Shown: one piece after another, positions 34,971 through 49,900 of the stretch
Numbering within the stretch: the stretch's first letter is position 1
Layout of the letters: each line of letters begins with the position of its first letter
Assembly: GCA_034509425.1 (NCBI GenBank)
Contig: JAVTVJ010001185.1
Location: 186,001 to 250,000, forward strand
DNA length: 64,000 bases
DNA from: Eopsaltria australis
Lineage: Eukaryota; Chordata; Aves; Passeriformes; Petroicidae
Direction of reading: 5' to 3'
Notes under the pieces: model-generated
Database searches by the model: none
What the model was told of the DNA's origin: nothing
Seen by the model: the letters and a program-made list of their open reading frames with translations, nothing else
Translations under genes and position numbers: made by a program

Positions 34971-37900
34971 CTAGGGGAAGAAAAAAGTATGCAGTCAGTA
35001 TTCCAAACAATCAATCTCTGGACAGCAAGTTGAGGAACATTTCTATATTTATACATTCACATTAGTCTTACTAAGCGTCACAAAAACAATGCAATGTAGT
35101 TGCAGAAAAAAAACCCTATTTAAATCCCCAAAAATTCTGTTCTCTTTAGGTTTATATTCTTTCAGACTCTTTCACTTTTGAGAAAATATCAACTGAACTT
35201 GCTCAGAAATGGTTTAGAAGATCTCTCTATATACAGATTGATGGAATTTCAGATTGAGGCAATAAAACTGCCCTAATTGATCAGATGAGTAAATCTAATC
35301 TGATTCTCACATTCATAATGAAATCTGAAACCAGGATTATCCCAATGTCATGACAAATAACCACTACTACTCAAATAAAGATAATAATTCAGTGAAGTGA
35401 CCATTATAAAGCCTTTTCCTGCTTAGCATTTTACATGATCAGTGAATGCAGATACCACACATTAATTTTTTTTAGATATCTATTTTATATATACCTATAG
35501 ATACCCATGCAGAAATACAAAAGAAAGACAAAAATCCATGGTCAGCAAAAAACACTGATTCTCTGGATGGAATCTGAAGACACTAGTTTTCAGAAGAAAA
35601 GCAAGTTTAACAGATTAACATTTCTATGTCCCATACTTACTTGCAGTAACAGCAAGAAATTAACTTTCTAGTGATTGTCATAACATTTGTGAGCATAACC
35701 TTTTGAAAATATCTTTGTGTGACCAACTAACTAGATCCTAGATCACATTTCCACCTCTAAAACTATGGTTGCACTAATACACCCAATGGCTGGTTTGTAC
35801 TTTTGTTCCAATAATTAAAGGACCCCAAACAGTCCTGTAGAAACTTCACTTATGAAATGTTATCATGCGTTCTGTTGTTCAGTTTTTTAAAGCACACTCC
35901 CTTGGCAGCACTCTCTCCATTAAAACACATATGAGTTGGTATTTTCAGGTAGAACTCTCTGGGAAATGGCTGCCTTTGTGCTGCAGCTCTCCTGGAGTCT
36001 CAGACAGGGGAAGGAAGACTGCATCTGTTTACATTTACTATACATATGAAAGGTTTGCTTAGCAAACACAGGGACTGGAACTATTTTCTTTATTTTTTTT
36101 TTCTTTTAATGAAAACATCAACTCTGCAGATGTCAGACAGTAAGTCCCTGAATTTGAAAAAGATTTCCTCTTAACTGCTGGTATGTGGGCAGCTGGGTGT
36201 GTTCAGGCACAGGGTGCCTTAGGGGTTCCAGCAAATAGAAGAAACTTGTCCTTCAGGACATGAAACACAAATCTGTATTTTTAATTCAAGGGTATCTTTG
36301 AGAAACTTAATAACAAGCTCCTTTTTTTTTTCATCCCATAAACTTTCAAGGTTTGTTCGTTAAAACTTACAGCACAAATCAGTATTTTGTTTTGAAGCAT
36401 GAAGTGTCTGAGCACATTTTTTAAAATCTTTACTACAAGAGGACACTCAACAACCAAAGAACTCCTTGTTAACTGTCTTAGGCAAAGCACTCAAGATCAC
36501 AAGACAGACACACTTCTCAACCACAAAGATACAGGAAGACATTAAAGATGCTGAGCAGTCATTTTGAACTGAAAATATTTGATTTGCTTTCTGAGTTTTT
36601 AAAGCTGAAAGTGCAACAGTTACTATTAAAGTAAAACTAGTCCAAGTTTTCCAAAGGATGGTCAAATGCTAGAACTCAACAGCCAATGCTTTACAAAGAT
36701 CTGCCAATGAATGGTAACTTTTTTCCCTTCCAAAACAGAATTAACAGTTGTTACTTCATAACTTTTATTACTTAAAGTCTTCTTATTAATGCTCATGTCT
36801 TGTTTCTGACACTCCACATGGATATAGATGTTCCTCCTAAGAGCAGTTACTGTTTCAATATTATTTTACAAAAGTTTGCAGAGAAAAACTTTCATGATAC
36901 AATATATCTGTATTTTTAAGCATTCTTTCCCAGGATGCTGTAGGCATTCTTATAAAATAATACCACAGAGAATGCTCGCTGTAATTCCAGCCTGAACAAT
37001 TCTGTATTTCTAAATCCACTCAGAAAGTAATGCAAACACTCAGGTATGGTTCTAATAGAATAACCTGCAAAGTATCAATTACAAGAAACCGAAAACCTGG
37101 CAGTGTCCTAAGTATTTTACAATTTTTCAACAAAAAACCCTTTTATATTACATAATCTTACATTTTACAAAGTACAGCTCAACATGTAGTTACCTTTGCT
37201 AACCAAAACAGGAATTGCTCCATTCCAAAAGCTGCTGTAGTCCTAATGGTTTTTTTCTAAAATATGTCCAAGTTTTGGGGCTACCCAGCATGGTTTACTT
37301 TCTACCTACTTTGCTATAAGTACACCAGAAGTTAGCTTCATTTTTCCTGTGCTGTTACACGGGTTCTAATTTAATTGCTAAATATGTAAATTTCGTACTT
37401 CAATATTTCAGCCAATCCAAAAAAGGCACTTGCTAACTCTTTTATAATCAGAATTTTTCCTCCTTACCAATTACAGAAAGACTTAAAATGTACTTCACGG
37501 CTTGAATAAAACTCAGTTTAAGCAGTAAGAATATAGAGCTTCTTCAGAATGAACACACATACTTCCTTAAATAACAGTAAAACTATTACTTACTGGTTCA
37601 TCTAATGTAATTACAGTTTTTATTGCTGACAGCAGAAAGAGAAGCAAAATACACAAGGTGAAGACTGGCCTGTGGCATATCTATTCTGGTAAATCCAGCA
37701 CGCACTTTATCGTGTACTTTGAAACATCATCAGAAGCTATCACAGAGCGAATACAGGGTTTTCCTCCTCGCTGTAAGGGCAGCTCTTCTCAGCTTCCTTT
37801 CTCTCCTGCCTGCAGTGCTTCATTTTGCTTTGGTACCTCAAAATGCAAAAATACATCACAGTGGTTTCACTTCCTTGAAGAGAGAGCTGAAAGGAAATTG

Positions 37901-40900
37901 CAGCGCTGAGCAAGCAGTGCAACACTGAGGGCTGTTCCTGCCAACTGACAACTGGAACAATTCACAGATAGGGAGGGAGAATAAAGGTCCTGTGACTCGA
38001 GAGGACAGGTGACGTGTCAAGAAGAGGTTAAAACATTAACCTGGTATCTGTGAGTGGAGATGCTCAGTGTACCAGAGGTGCCTGACTCACAGGTCGTGCT
38101 GTGGAGGACAGCGTTCCCAATGTGAGGGTTGCCAGGCACCCCCTTTCAAACTTCTGACCTCAATTTCAGATACAAGCACCTCAAAATGCACTTTCATACA
38201 ACTACTTAGCGATGACTGTATGTAGCCACCTTTGGAAAGTGATTACAGTAACTGGCCTGGATCTCTGACCACACCTTTTGTATTGACAGATTACATGCCT
38301 GCACTTTAAAACTGAAATAGTGTAATTTCTCTGGTGACCTGCAGATAATCCCACTAATTTTAAGCATCTCACAGTTTGGTTTACCTCATGACTGCTCTTT
38401 ATAGCTCCAATTGCTTTCCTCTGCAGTTTTATACTTTACTTTTCAAAAGGTTATCGTCCAAAAATACCCCTTTGAAATCAATGGGATGTCATTTTTCTGC
38501 ACAAACTACACAAATAAGCTTGATTATCTACAGTAAAGCCTCCACAGAGGAAAGTAGTCCAAGAGGAAAGGCTCTCAGAGGAAGTGCTGCTTCCATCACT
38601 TTAAAATTCACAGGATCAATCTTAGGAATAACACAGACACCTGCAAAATCTCCTGATTTATTATTTAAATGAGCAAACAAGGGGCTAGAGACAGCCTCCT
38701 GTGAAAGCTGTGAGCTTAGTGATTATGAAATTTTTTGCTTTTCATAGCCAAGCACACAGTATATGTGTTTAACACAGTGTTTTGTGTTTTAAAATAAATA
38801 CTGGACATGTACAATTCTCGATGTGTTTTTTCCCAAAATATTTTACCATACAGATATTTTCCCTAAACTGTGTTGGAAGTGTGAACTTTCAGTGAAAATT
38901 TAAAATTGTGGTTAAGAGACCCTCAGAAGACTGCTAGAAAAAAGTACAAGAAGGTTCATACTTATGGCTGCAATGCTGACTTTTCCCTCACATGGAACCT
39001 AGCACACCTCCCTCCGTACTGTGGCAGATGACTATTACACTATTACCACATATCCTATGTCTCAACTTTATTTAAATTAAAAAAAACAAAACAAGCAAAA
39101 AACCCCAAAAAACCACAACAACAACAAAAAAAAGGTAGCATTTGGAAAAAACCCAATTTTTTTTCCACAAGACAATAGTCTGTAGTAGATTCAACATCAC
39201 TTGCAGCTGAGTGTATGCGATCTCATGTACCTTGACAATGAATACTTGAGTCACAGAGTATTTTTAAACTTCTATTAATGAAGGAGCAGGAAAAAAAGCA
39301 TCCAGCAAAAAAATTACAGAGAACCATCATAAATTCCATGGTCAAGTCAAGAGCTGAGCTTTCTGGGACTCACTGTGTTGATAGAACAGTCCCAAAGGAA
39401 GAGAAAATATGACTGTGAAATGCTGCTGCCTGAGACCCAGTTCTCATTTTAGTGACTGGCACATCACGTGCTGCATGAGTAAAACCCAAAAATGATGAGG
39501 GTTTTTGGGTAAGGCACAAAAAATACCAACATGGGCTTGGGAGGAAAGAGACAGCACTGACTGAGGGCTTCAGGCAGCATTTAAAAGATGATCACATAGC
39601 ACTGAGAAACATGGAAAGGGACTTCCTGCCAGGAATCCTGTGTGGATGTGCGTGTTCGCCTCTCTACACACCTTGTGTGAGAACTGCAACCAAAAGCCTG
39701 CACATGCCACACAAATTGCATGTTCAGTCAGACTATTGTAGTGAAAGAGCACCATTTCCCTGGAGGGAGGCAACTTGAAATCAAGTTGAATTAGCGTTAC
39801 ACTCTCTGAGTGTATGTGACCATGAGTCACGCACCTCCAAAATCATGAGATTGCCTAGATATGAAGGGATAAAAGAATTACTTATAAAAGGGATAAAAGA
39901 ATTGCCTTGTGCTTTCTGGGTCTTTACAGGTTTACCCTTATTTTCAGGAATGATACAGGCCAGAAATGTAAAAAAATAAACACAGAAGCATATAAATACA
40001 TGAATTCATGTATAAATACATGACTTCAGTAAGGTAAAGCTCTAATGGTGAAAAACTACAAGAGTTAGTATCAGTGAACAAACAAGTCCTGAAGTACAAA
40101 ATAGGCAGAAATAGTTATAAACCTGTTACCAGGGCTGTAACAATTTTCACAATGTACTTATTGTATGACAATATGATTAAAAAACATGAGTGGTAGGATA
40201 CAGACTAAGAATTCTTCAGATATGAACAAGGTAAGTTGATTTTTCTAGCTGCCACATGATATATATAGCTTCTTCTTAATAACCATTTGAGTGAGTCACA
40301 GTTTCAAAAAGGTTTTTAATGCCGTTTTCTTTTTTCTTTTTAAAAAGAAGAGTCAGTGTTTTGATTCTTATCTAAGTGCTTCAAAGTTTCCTGGGTGAAA
40401 GGTATGCTAAAATCCTTACAATCCTTCCCAAAAATTTTCCAGAATTCCTTCCAAAAATAGAGCAGTTCCCAAACGGCCACTTCAGTGTATTGGCCAGTCT
40501 CCACATTCATTTATGTTTACTTATTGGTTTTTCAAAAGCTGACAAAAACTGAGACTTGTATCAGACATGCAAGACCAGAAGCACTCTGAGAGCTTTCACT
40601 CTCCAACCTCAGGCACTGCGACTGCATCTTCACAGCTGGCTGAGGGCAGCAGTGGGAAGAGACCAGGACAGCCACAGAGCTTATTGACAGGACCTCAGCA
40701 GGGCAGATGAGTTGGGCAAGCACCATGAGGCAGTGGAAAACCCAGAGAGCAAATGGCTAAGTGCAGAAGGAGGAGTGAAAAAAAACCCCTCAAACAAGGG
40801 CCCTGTAGTGTACTTGCTTCTTTCACATGCATTTCTACTTTTTAAATTCATGTACAGAAGGTCCTTATTGGAAGATCAAATATTTTACTTGGCACCTTGT

Positions 40901-43900
40901 GTTAAAAAAGAAGGATTTATATATGAATACCAATTTTAACTAGAAAACAGTTTAAACTAAAATTTTCAATGCATACAAAGCATTCTTTCATGAGTAACAT
41001 TTGCCTACAGTTTTTCTAAAAGGTAAATTGTACTAAATTCTCTGTTGCCATAATTGTTACCAACTGAGCATACGATGAGAATGTTAATTATTCAAGCAAT
41101 GTGCACTACTTCTAGCATTCACACTGGAAGATCTTCAAAAGAAAAAACACCCCATCTGAAGCCAAGCCTAATGCATGGCAAATATTCCATGAGCAGTGTT
41201 ACAGGATTTGGAAGTCAGCTATGAGGCTGCAAGCCACTCTGGAGCAACAGTTAATCAAGCAATTTCAGAAAAAATATGGCTAATGAAGCATTTTCGAAAA
41301 CACAGAGCATGTCTGATCTGCATACTTATACTGAAAGTAAGCACATATTCAACTGCAGAAACATGGGAAAAATAAAAGAAAAGCCAGCAAACATTTAGAA
41401 CAGCATCTTTTCATGCAATAAAATGCACAGTAAGTCAATGCCAATATGTTTGCAAAACATATTGTTATATGCTTCTGGATTTTGCCATTTAATTCTAACA
41501 TTATTGTATTAAAATGTCCAAAATTTTATGAACAGCAAAAGATGATCCACATTCTAGCTGCAAAAACAAAACCAAAGCATTAAAAAACCCCAGTAAACAA
41601 TATACTTTTTTGATTGAGAGGTGAGAAGAATTGCCAGAAAATATACCTGAAGGTTAAGACTGGGTAGAGTAGCAAGGAATGATGCTATTTCCAATAAGAA
41701 TGTTGCAGAGTTTTGCAGTCCCATGGGAGCAGTCAGTGCCAACAAGTTATTCTGGTTTTACATGCTTGTGCTTCCCACAGCCAGCCTGAGCATCACATGA
41801 TACATATACTGTAGCTGATTTAGCCTTCTAAAAGCCATTTTCCCCAAACCTCTGCATGTATTTTTTATTAATAGCGTAGCTTTACAGGGAAGAAAAAAAA
41901 TCAGATAAACTTCTGATGACTGCTCTCAGAATATTCAGAAAACACTGGATATTAACCGGAGAAAATGACACACAGAGCAGTGTCATGAACTTAATTTGGT
42001 ATTTCAGTCCTCTGCCACCATTTGTTATCCGTGTTGGAACGTAACAACTGGTGCAGTGCTGTTAAATATGCAGGCTGTGTATTTCAGCTGTTGATCTCTT
42101 CAGGGCTGTATCAAGTTCCTCTGTATGTACCAGGTGTCCATGCACAGTGAACAGTAATACTGACAAATCTTTTCACAGGAAACAAAGTGTAGCTTATGTC
42201 ATTCCTTCCTATCAATCAAATGCAATGCAGGTCCTCTATATTTTGTCCAGCCTTAGAAACACACACCAAACTGCAGCAAGGCAACAGTGCCAAGCTCCCT
42301 AAGCCAAGTGGCACCCAAAATTTGAAATTTAAAAAAGTGGTACCTAATTGCTCTTACAACCATCCTGGCAAAAACAATGTCTTCTCACAAAAAATAAACC
42401 CCAAAACACTTAGCTGTAGGCACAGGACCTATATACATATAAAAAAAGAATTCCTGGCTTGAAAGCAGAAGGAAAATCTCTGAGGCCAGCAGCCCTGGAG
42501 AACCTGGAGTCCTTTGGAGAAAATTAAATTTGACATGGGGCAGGGGTAGAATTTAAGATTAAGATATATGTTGCAAAAATACAATGAACTGGAAGGTGCA
42601 GTTGAGATGCCAATCTGGCGTAAGAGGGGGAAGGAACTCAATCATAAGGCAAACGTAACAACCTGGCTGTCAAAATGCAAAGGGCATGTATTTGAATCAA
42701 ATGTAAAGAAAGTCAAAGCAGAGGCTTCAGAGAGTTCAAATGACACAGAAGTTTGTGAGGGATCTTACAATGTCTTTGAAACTAGTTAATAATGTTTTTC
42801 CTGTATTTCTAGTTCTGGTTCTGTCTTCTCCCTGTTGATCTGTAGCTACACTGCCTGTTTCTTACAGAGAGGACAGGAGTCCCTTGGTATCCTTCTTTCA
42901 TTGTAATGTTTAAAGTAGGCTGTATTGCTACCATTCACTTTATGTGTTTGTGTGTGTAAATTCATATATATATATATATATATATATAAACTAACTTTTG
43001 AGGCACTGAAGACTGCCACAATTAGAGGCCAGCTACATAAAATCTAGTAGTGATTCTCAGAGCTTTCAGTTCTCAGGTGTCTGGTTGGTATATTCATTTC
43101 CAATATCAACACTGAAATGCAGATTATCAAATACAAGAAAATATGCAATCTAAGAATTTCACTTATCAAATAAGGCCTTCCTTAGGCCTAAGACACTAGT
43201 GAAACCCTTCATCTCCCTTCCAGTTTTTAATTTTTCACTATCCTTTTTCCTATTTTGTAGCACAAAGGGCAAATTTTATGGCATTCAATGCATGGCTGTA
43301 CAGAGAAAATGTGCTTTGTCTACTTTACATACCAGTCACTCATAGTACCTGTGAGTATGAAAGACTACACTTAGTGGTTGTAATGGTCATTTTCTCTCCA
43401 CATCTGTTTACTTTCCTCTTCCACAAGGAGCAAAATTAAGTTCTTTTCCCATTATTTAGTAGCTACAGCCTGTTTCCTCTGTATCCATGCTACAGTTACC
43501 TTTATCCAAATAGCCAGTCATGAAACCAGTGGCTGAGTCTTTTTTTCTTCACTTCTCTACTCCCTCACTGTCAGCTCAGAACAGGCTCTCCAAGACTCAA
43601 ACACACAGTTTATCTTTCATAGGCTTTGCTTTTACTCCTCTCTGCTTCCGCTAGTGCCACCCAAAGCCACCTTTAAAATATTTTACTTAACAACACCTAA
43701 ACTCTCAAACATAAATTAAGACTGTCGAAACACCAGTCCACCTTCCCACATATCTTAAGAGTTTGGTTTTGCTTTCACTAATGACATTAACTTCTCGTGT
43801 AATATAAAACATGAGAGAAAAATTAGGCCTCCAATATTGTTAGCAACTTAATCTTCTGTAAAATTGAATCTTTGGTTAAACATTATGTCTGACACTGTCA

Positions 43901-46900
43901 TTCTCTTTTACATCAGGAAGCAGTATTATTTGGATACAGAACTTTGTTATCTTGCAAAGCAGTAGTAATCCCATTTAATTTTAAAGGTCACAAGTATATT
44001 TACTGACTAAAAACTGGACAGCCTCCAGAGGTCCCTTTTCAGCCTCAACTCTTCTGTGATTTGTAAAACTTGCATCTACTTTGTAGTTCTCTTCTTGGAG
44101 CAAAGCATATGAGACTTGACTGCACTGTTTTTTACAGCTGTTGACTGCTGCAAAACTTGACCATTTAGCTTCTTTACTTTGCACTGGCATCAAATGACAT
44201 TTTCAGCTAAGCAATGGACAGCACTGATCAGCTATGAAGGGACATACAATAACAAGAAAGGTTGTTGTACCTTGAGATTTCCAAGATTACTACCCACAGT
44301 AAGAAGGAGGGAATGCAAATTTGAACCCAGAGAAGGAAAGCACTCAGGTGGTGAATAGAAACACCATCAATCTAAATTTCAAATATTTGTACTGACATAA
44401 AAACATCAGTACTTTCTCTTTTTGTCACCATAATGCTGTCCTCTCCTCCCTAACTGAATGGCATCAGTAACAAGCCACAACAAAGGGATCAACATTTAAC
44501 TGCAAGTTACATCTCTTTCAACTGATTTTGATACCAAATGCTTGTTGCAAAGAAAAGTGAGTTGAAACATACATCCAGCATGTCATGTCATGCATCCCAG
44601 AATTTAAATCTCTAATTTCCAGCATTGAGGACAAGGCTGTGAGCATGATGAAGACATTTTACCACAAGACATCAGAGTTAAATTTTATTCCTGCCCCTTC
44701 CTGAGGTATCCACCATTTCGATTTGCAGATGCTCAAATTTATGACTCATTGTTTCAAGTTCCTAAAGTAAAGTCTACATCGCTATTTCTCAGTGAATGTT
44801 TTTGAAACAAATGTTTTTAGGTGAACAGAAACATCCATTCATTTTCTTATTTGTAGTAAAAAATAGCCCTTGGAATTGGTAGCTGAAATATTTGCCAGTG
44901 TCATCTGCTTACTTCTGTTAATCCAAAATTTTATTCTTTCTATAAATAAAATTATCTTTGTAGAATAGTTTTACAAAGTGGACATAGCAAAAGCAAAAAG
45001 ATTCCTCATGAAAGCCTCAGGTTTTAAAACAATGGAGTTTCTGCATTTTTCAAAGTTTTCTCCACACCTCTTTGAAGTTAATTAAGTGGATGCTTGTCTG
45101 TACATGCACTTAGTGCTTTATTAACTCCCGTATGAATATCTGGGGATAGAGACTTGAGGGTATCACATTCTTAGAGATCCACTGAAATCACAGAGCAGCT
45201 AGCAATGCTTTAGAGAAACTTGCAATTACTGGCCTTTGTAGATACATAAAATCATCTCAGAATACATCCCTGGAATTTCAGGTTTCAAATCTTTCAAGGA
45301 TAAATGCTCTCAAATAGATGAGGTGTTTATTCCCACTTTACTGCAATTTATTCTCATTACTGCAAACTGCCAGCAGGAACAGGATTCTCTGCAGACACTC
45401 TGACATTTGTATATTATATGTCAAACTGAAATGTAGGTTTTCCCTATTGCTATGCAAAACAGACTATCTGATCTTTCACTACTAATCTGCATAGTTACAA
45501 ACACTCATACGAAAGGCAGGGAAAATTAAATTAGTTTATACAGCGTGTATCCAATCCTCTGTATTGCTTCTGCTGAAACAGTTCTGTGGGGAAGATTTTG
45601 AAACCCAAATTCCCCAGACTGAATCCTAATGCCACCCAGAGATGCGAGGTCTCTGCTTCTCACTGCCTACCAGTCAAGCACTAGAAATGAACCACACACC
45701 AGAACTGGGACAGGGAATTAACTGATGAAACTGAGTCAAATCACAACCCAACTCAGGCAGGGAATCTTAGGGATAAGAACAAAATTTGTGAGAAAACATC
45801 TCAAAGTTATGAATGCAGAATGAATATCTCAAAGAACAGGTCTCTCAGTTTCTCTCCTTATCCCTCAAAGTAAGACTGTCTCCAAATGACAATGGGTTTA
45901 AGGCTTTTGCTTTTGCTGACATGATAGTTAAAACAACCAAGTTTTTGGCAGTTGCATTTTATCGCTAATACCAATACTTATCCTGTTCTGTAGTCATGAC
46001 AGAAATGTGTCCACAAAACAGGATGTGTACACCTAGCATTAAAAAACAGAAGCAACTCATCAAATACAATTATGCAAATCAAGATCATGAACATCTGTAA
46101 CTTTCAGATTTCCCACCATAAAAAAACACCTTAATGTCAATATGTATAAGGCTATTGTTCAGATTAGTGCTACTCATTAATGCAGAACAGTCAGTTTAAG
46201 CACTCAAATTTCTTACAAACTCATAAAGAAGCAATTGCCACTAATAACAGTACTACAGCTGGATACTACTGGATTTATGAAGTATTTATTCAATATGCAA
46301 ACATATAAAAGTAAGCTTTAAATATGAAAGAAGTAATTTTTGCTTTAAACCCATTATGAAATAGATTAAACTATTTTAGCCTACTGCTTCTATTGAGTAT
46401 GGAAAAATGAAAACCAGAAATTGTTTCACAAAACAGCATAAAAATCTTTCATACCTCTTTATGAAATGCTGTCCTCTTACCACATTTTGTAATCTAATTG
46501 TAGCAAAAAATCAGTCCAGATGTTTGAAGTAACATCTGCAATATAGTTTTCATTTGTTTTATTTATTTTTAGAGGGACACTAAATGACAGAGTGGAGAGG
46601 GGATACATTTTGCCTCTCAAAAAGCATCATTTAAGAACCCTTCTGAAACTGTAATATTTAATGAAAGATTTGACCAAATAATAAATCAATACTGATAAAA
46701 GAAATTATGGCAGTTTTTGAATAAAAACTGCAAATTACAATTAGCGGTTCAGCATTACATTTTCCTTAAGCTACTCCTGGCTAATGTATTACAAAACACT
46801 CATTATTCTTAGAAGCAATTCACTTAGCCCGTTACTACACTTGGAAGTAGTACCAGTAAAGAATACAGCTTTACCAAATGTATGTGCAAGGCCCTTCCCT

Positions 46901-49900
46901 TACCCAGATACCTCTTTCGATTCTGGAGAGATTCGCTGACTTTTGCTCCTGGTGTCTAACCTCTGTCTCACTTGTAGCAGTCCATAGTTTGTGAAGTCCC
47001 CAAAGAAAACACACCAAAGGTACAAGTATAATAATGCAGCAAATGCTATCATCAACAGATAAACAAAAGGAAGATTGGGAAACTAAATCTCCAGTACAAC
47101 AAACAATTCTGGAAGATGAAAAAGTACTGGTAGAACTTGAAAACAAAGCACTTTCTTCCTTTATGTGGAATACTGTGAACAGCACTGGACTCCCCAATAT
47201 CTCCCCAAAAAAGGAGCTGACAAACTGAAGCAGGTCCTACAGGCTGTCACCAGCATGGTTAGGGAGGTGAAGTGCCTCATGCCAAAGATGGGTTAAGAGT
47301 GCTAGGTTGGATCAAAATAACAGTGGTCCTTACCAACATGTGTAATTTGTTAGTGAATTGTTACAGAGTAGACAGAGCCAGGCTCTTTCTGAGGATGCAC
47401 AGCAAAAGACAAGAGGGCAAGAGACAGAAGCAGCATCAAGGGGAAGTCTCATTAGGAATGACGACCTTCATAGCAAGTGTGGCCAAACACTAAAGTACTA
47501 GAGAAGTGGTTGCTAGAGAAGTGGTGGTACCACCACTCTCAAAGACACTATCAATGTGACTGGAAAAAGCCTGAGCAACCTCATCTAACTTTGAATTTGG
47601 ATCCAACTTGAAAGCTGGCTCTGCCTCCAGTGGTAGGTTGTGCCCAGTGACCTCTAGAAACTCCCTAGAGCCTCAGTTAATCTATGATTCTCTCTATCAA
47701 CCAGATAGCTCAAGGGACTGTATCTTATTTGAAACTAAGCATGTGAACCTTGCAATTCATTTTGGATTAAAAGATTTGATTGCATAAGTATAATTATATT
47801 AATGGAATTTTCTCAAAGCAATCTAGCATTCAACCCTAAAATCACAGCTAAATGATTAACCTGTTAGGTTTCAGTGATTCTCTGAAGTAATCTATCAGCT
47901 ACAGCCCATGTTTATCCCATGGCCTATGCTCAAATTACCACCCAGCTTCCTCATCTGATCCAGCTGCACAGTTTAATAAATACATGAGGTACAAAGTGTC
48001 CTGCAGAAAACAACTACTGCATATGGACTCCCAAATGTGTAATACAACAAAAAACCACCAGTTCAGCTAATTAAATTCTGAGCCTGTAGGAAAAGCAATC
48101 AAAGTGGCCATCTGACCCACTCACAAACAGGTTATCTCAAAGATGACCCTGATGTGGCCAAGAAAATAAAAACAACCATTCTTTCAGGAGAGGTGCAGAG
48201 TTTCTTAGGGAGTCTTATGGCTTAATAGCCTGAAGTCACTGCTCTCACTGATATATTCAAGGGCTCACATCTCAATGAAGCTGCAGCAGCTGTGCTACAA
48301 ACCACAGCAGTTGTCCTCACAGCCCTTTCTCTCCTGCACCTTGCTTCATTAAATGTACCATCCCACAAACTACATTAAAAAAAACAAAAAACTAAGAGTT
48401 CCAACTTGCCTGTGTACTGTACTCTTACTCCCCCAAATTTCCCATTGCTTCTTCTTCATTAAGGTTTTAGCTTCTTGGTTTTCCTTTTACCTTGCTATTT
48501 GTACCTCTGGCAATGCTTTCCTCATGCATATGTGATATGGTTTTACAGCACCTGGTTAGTAATAATTCTTTCTAACCTCTCACAAGCTTATTTATTTTTT
48601 CCTTCTTTCCTGTACTAGAGGGATACTTTTCTCCCTATCACCCTGTCCTATTAATAATTCTAATTAACCATAGAAGGAATTGCACAAAATGCCAAATTGT
48701 CAACCATTGCTATGATTTAAAAAGCTGTGCACATGATACGTATAGCCAGCAATCTTTAAATTCTCTTCACCAGCAGTAAGAAAGTCATCTGTGAAATAAA
48801 AAAAAAAAGTCCTCAAATTGAGTAATTGAGATCTCTAACACATCCACTGGGGCCATATGATTCGTCCTGATTCTGAACTGAACTGTCCAGACTATTACAA
48901 CAAAAGGCCCCTGTTTCACCGGCCTTAATGTTTTGTGAAGATTATCATTTTGACAAGGGAGGGTAAGTAAAGAGCAGGTGAAACAAAGGAAGCCCACATC
49001 ATTTAGTCTTTGGGGTGAGAGCAAAGGGTGAGTCAAACCTGTGGGGTTAAGTACTAATTCTGTGCTCTACTTCTACAGTTTGGATTTCCCCATTCACCGT
49101 CATAAAATAAAAAAAGGATTCTAACAAATGCTGGTTTTGGTGTTAGTGGGGTGGAAAATTATACGTTACAGAGTCCCATCGATGTTGTAGATGGAGTAAG
49201 CAGCTTGTAGGAGCACAAGAGCAGTTGAAGCAGTTGATTTATTGTCTAATGGAACACAATTCCATCTTGGAAAACATTCACACATGAGAGGTGACTGCAA
49301 AATGTCAAAGCAAATCCACAACTACTTAAAGGAGGGAGTGCTAACTTCTTGAAACAGTAAGTGCTCTGTGATTTTATAACCCGTGTTGTTCTGAGCTCTA
49401 AAAGGAACAAAACAGGTGAGCTCATTCTTCAGCAATCTCATTTGGATTAAAAAAATGCTAATCATATCTAAAAAAATCTCCAAGCACTTGTAAGAATGCA
49501 GCGATCTCTCTCTCTCCTGAAATGTGGTATTCAAAACAGAGTATGAAAAAGGTGCAATGCAGGCTCTCACTTGAATCTCAGTTTGTGATACAACAACCAT
49601 TGTTTTACAGGCTGTGTTTTACATTCACTCTGATATCTGTTATGATTTTACTTTTCCTTTGAGATATTAGACTTCTCCCTTGTTATTTTTTAAATATAAA
49701 AATCTGCATAAAACCTGTAGAATGAAGATGAAGTTCTCTGGAGCTTTACATAAATTACTGTTTCCTTTTATCAAAGAAAAGCATTCACATCACAGTAATT
49801 TTAATTGGTATTGCCATGTATTTTAAAAGGTGCACTCATGATACATAGTTTTAACATGATAGCATTAATAACATTCTCTTCAGATCTCAAAAAGAAGTTC

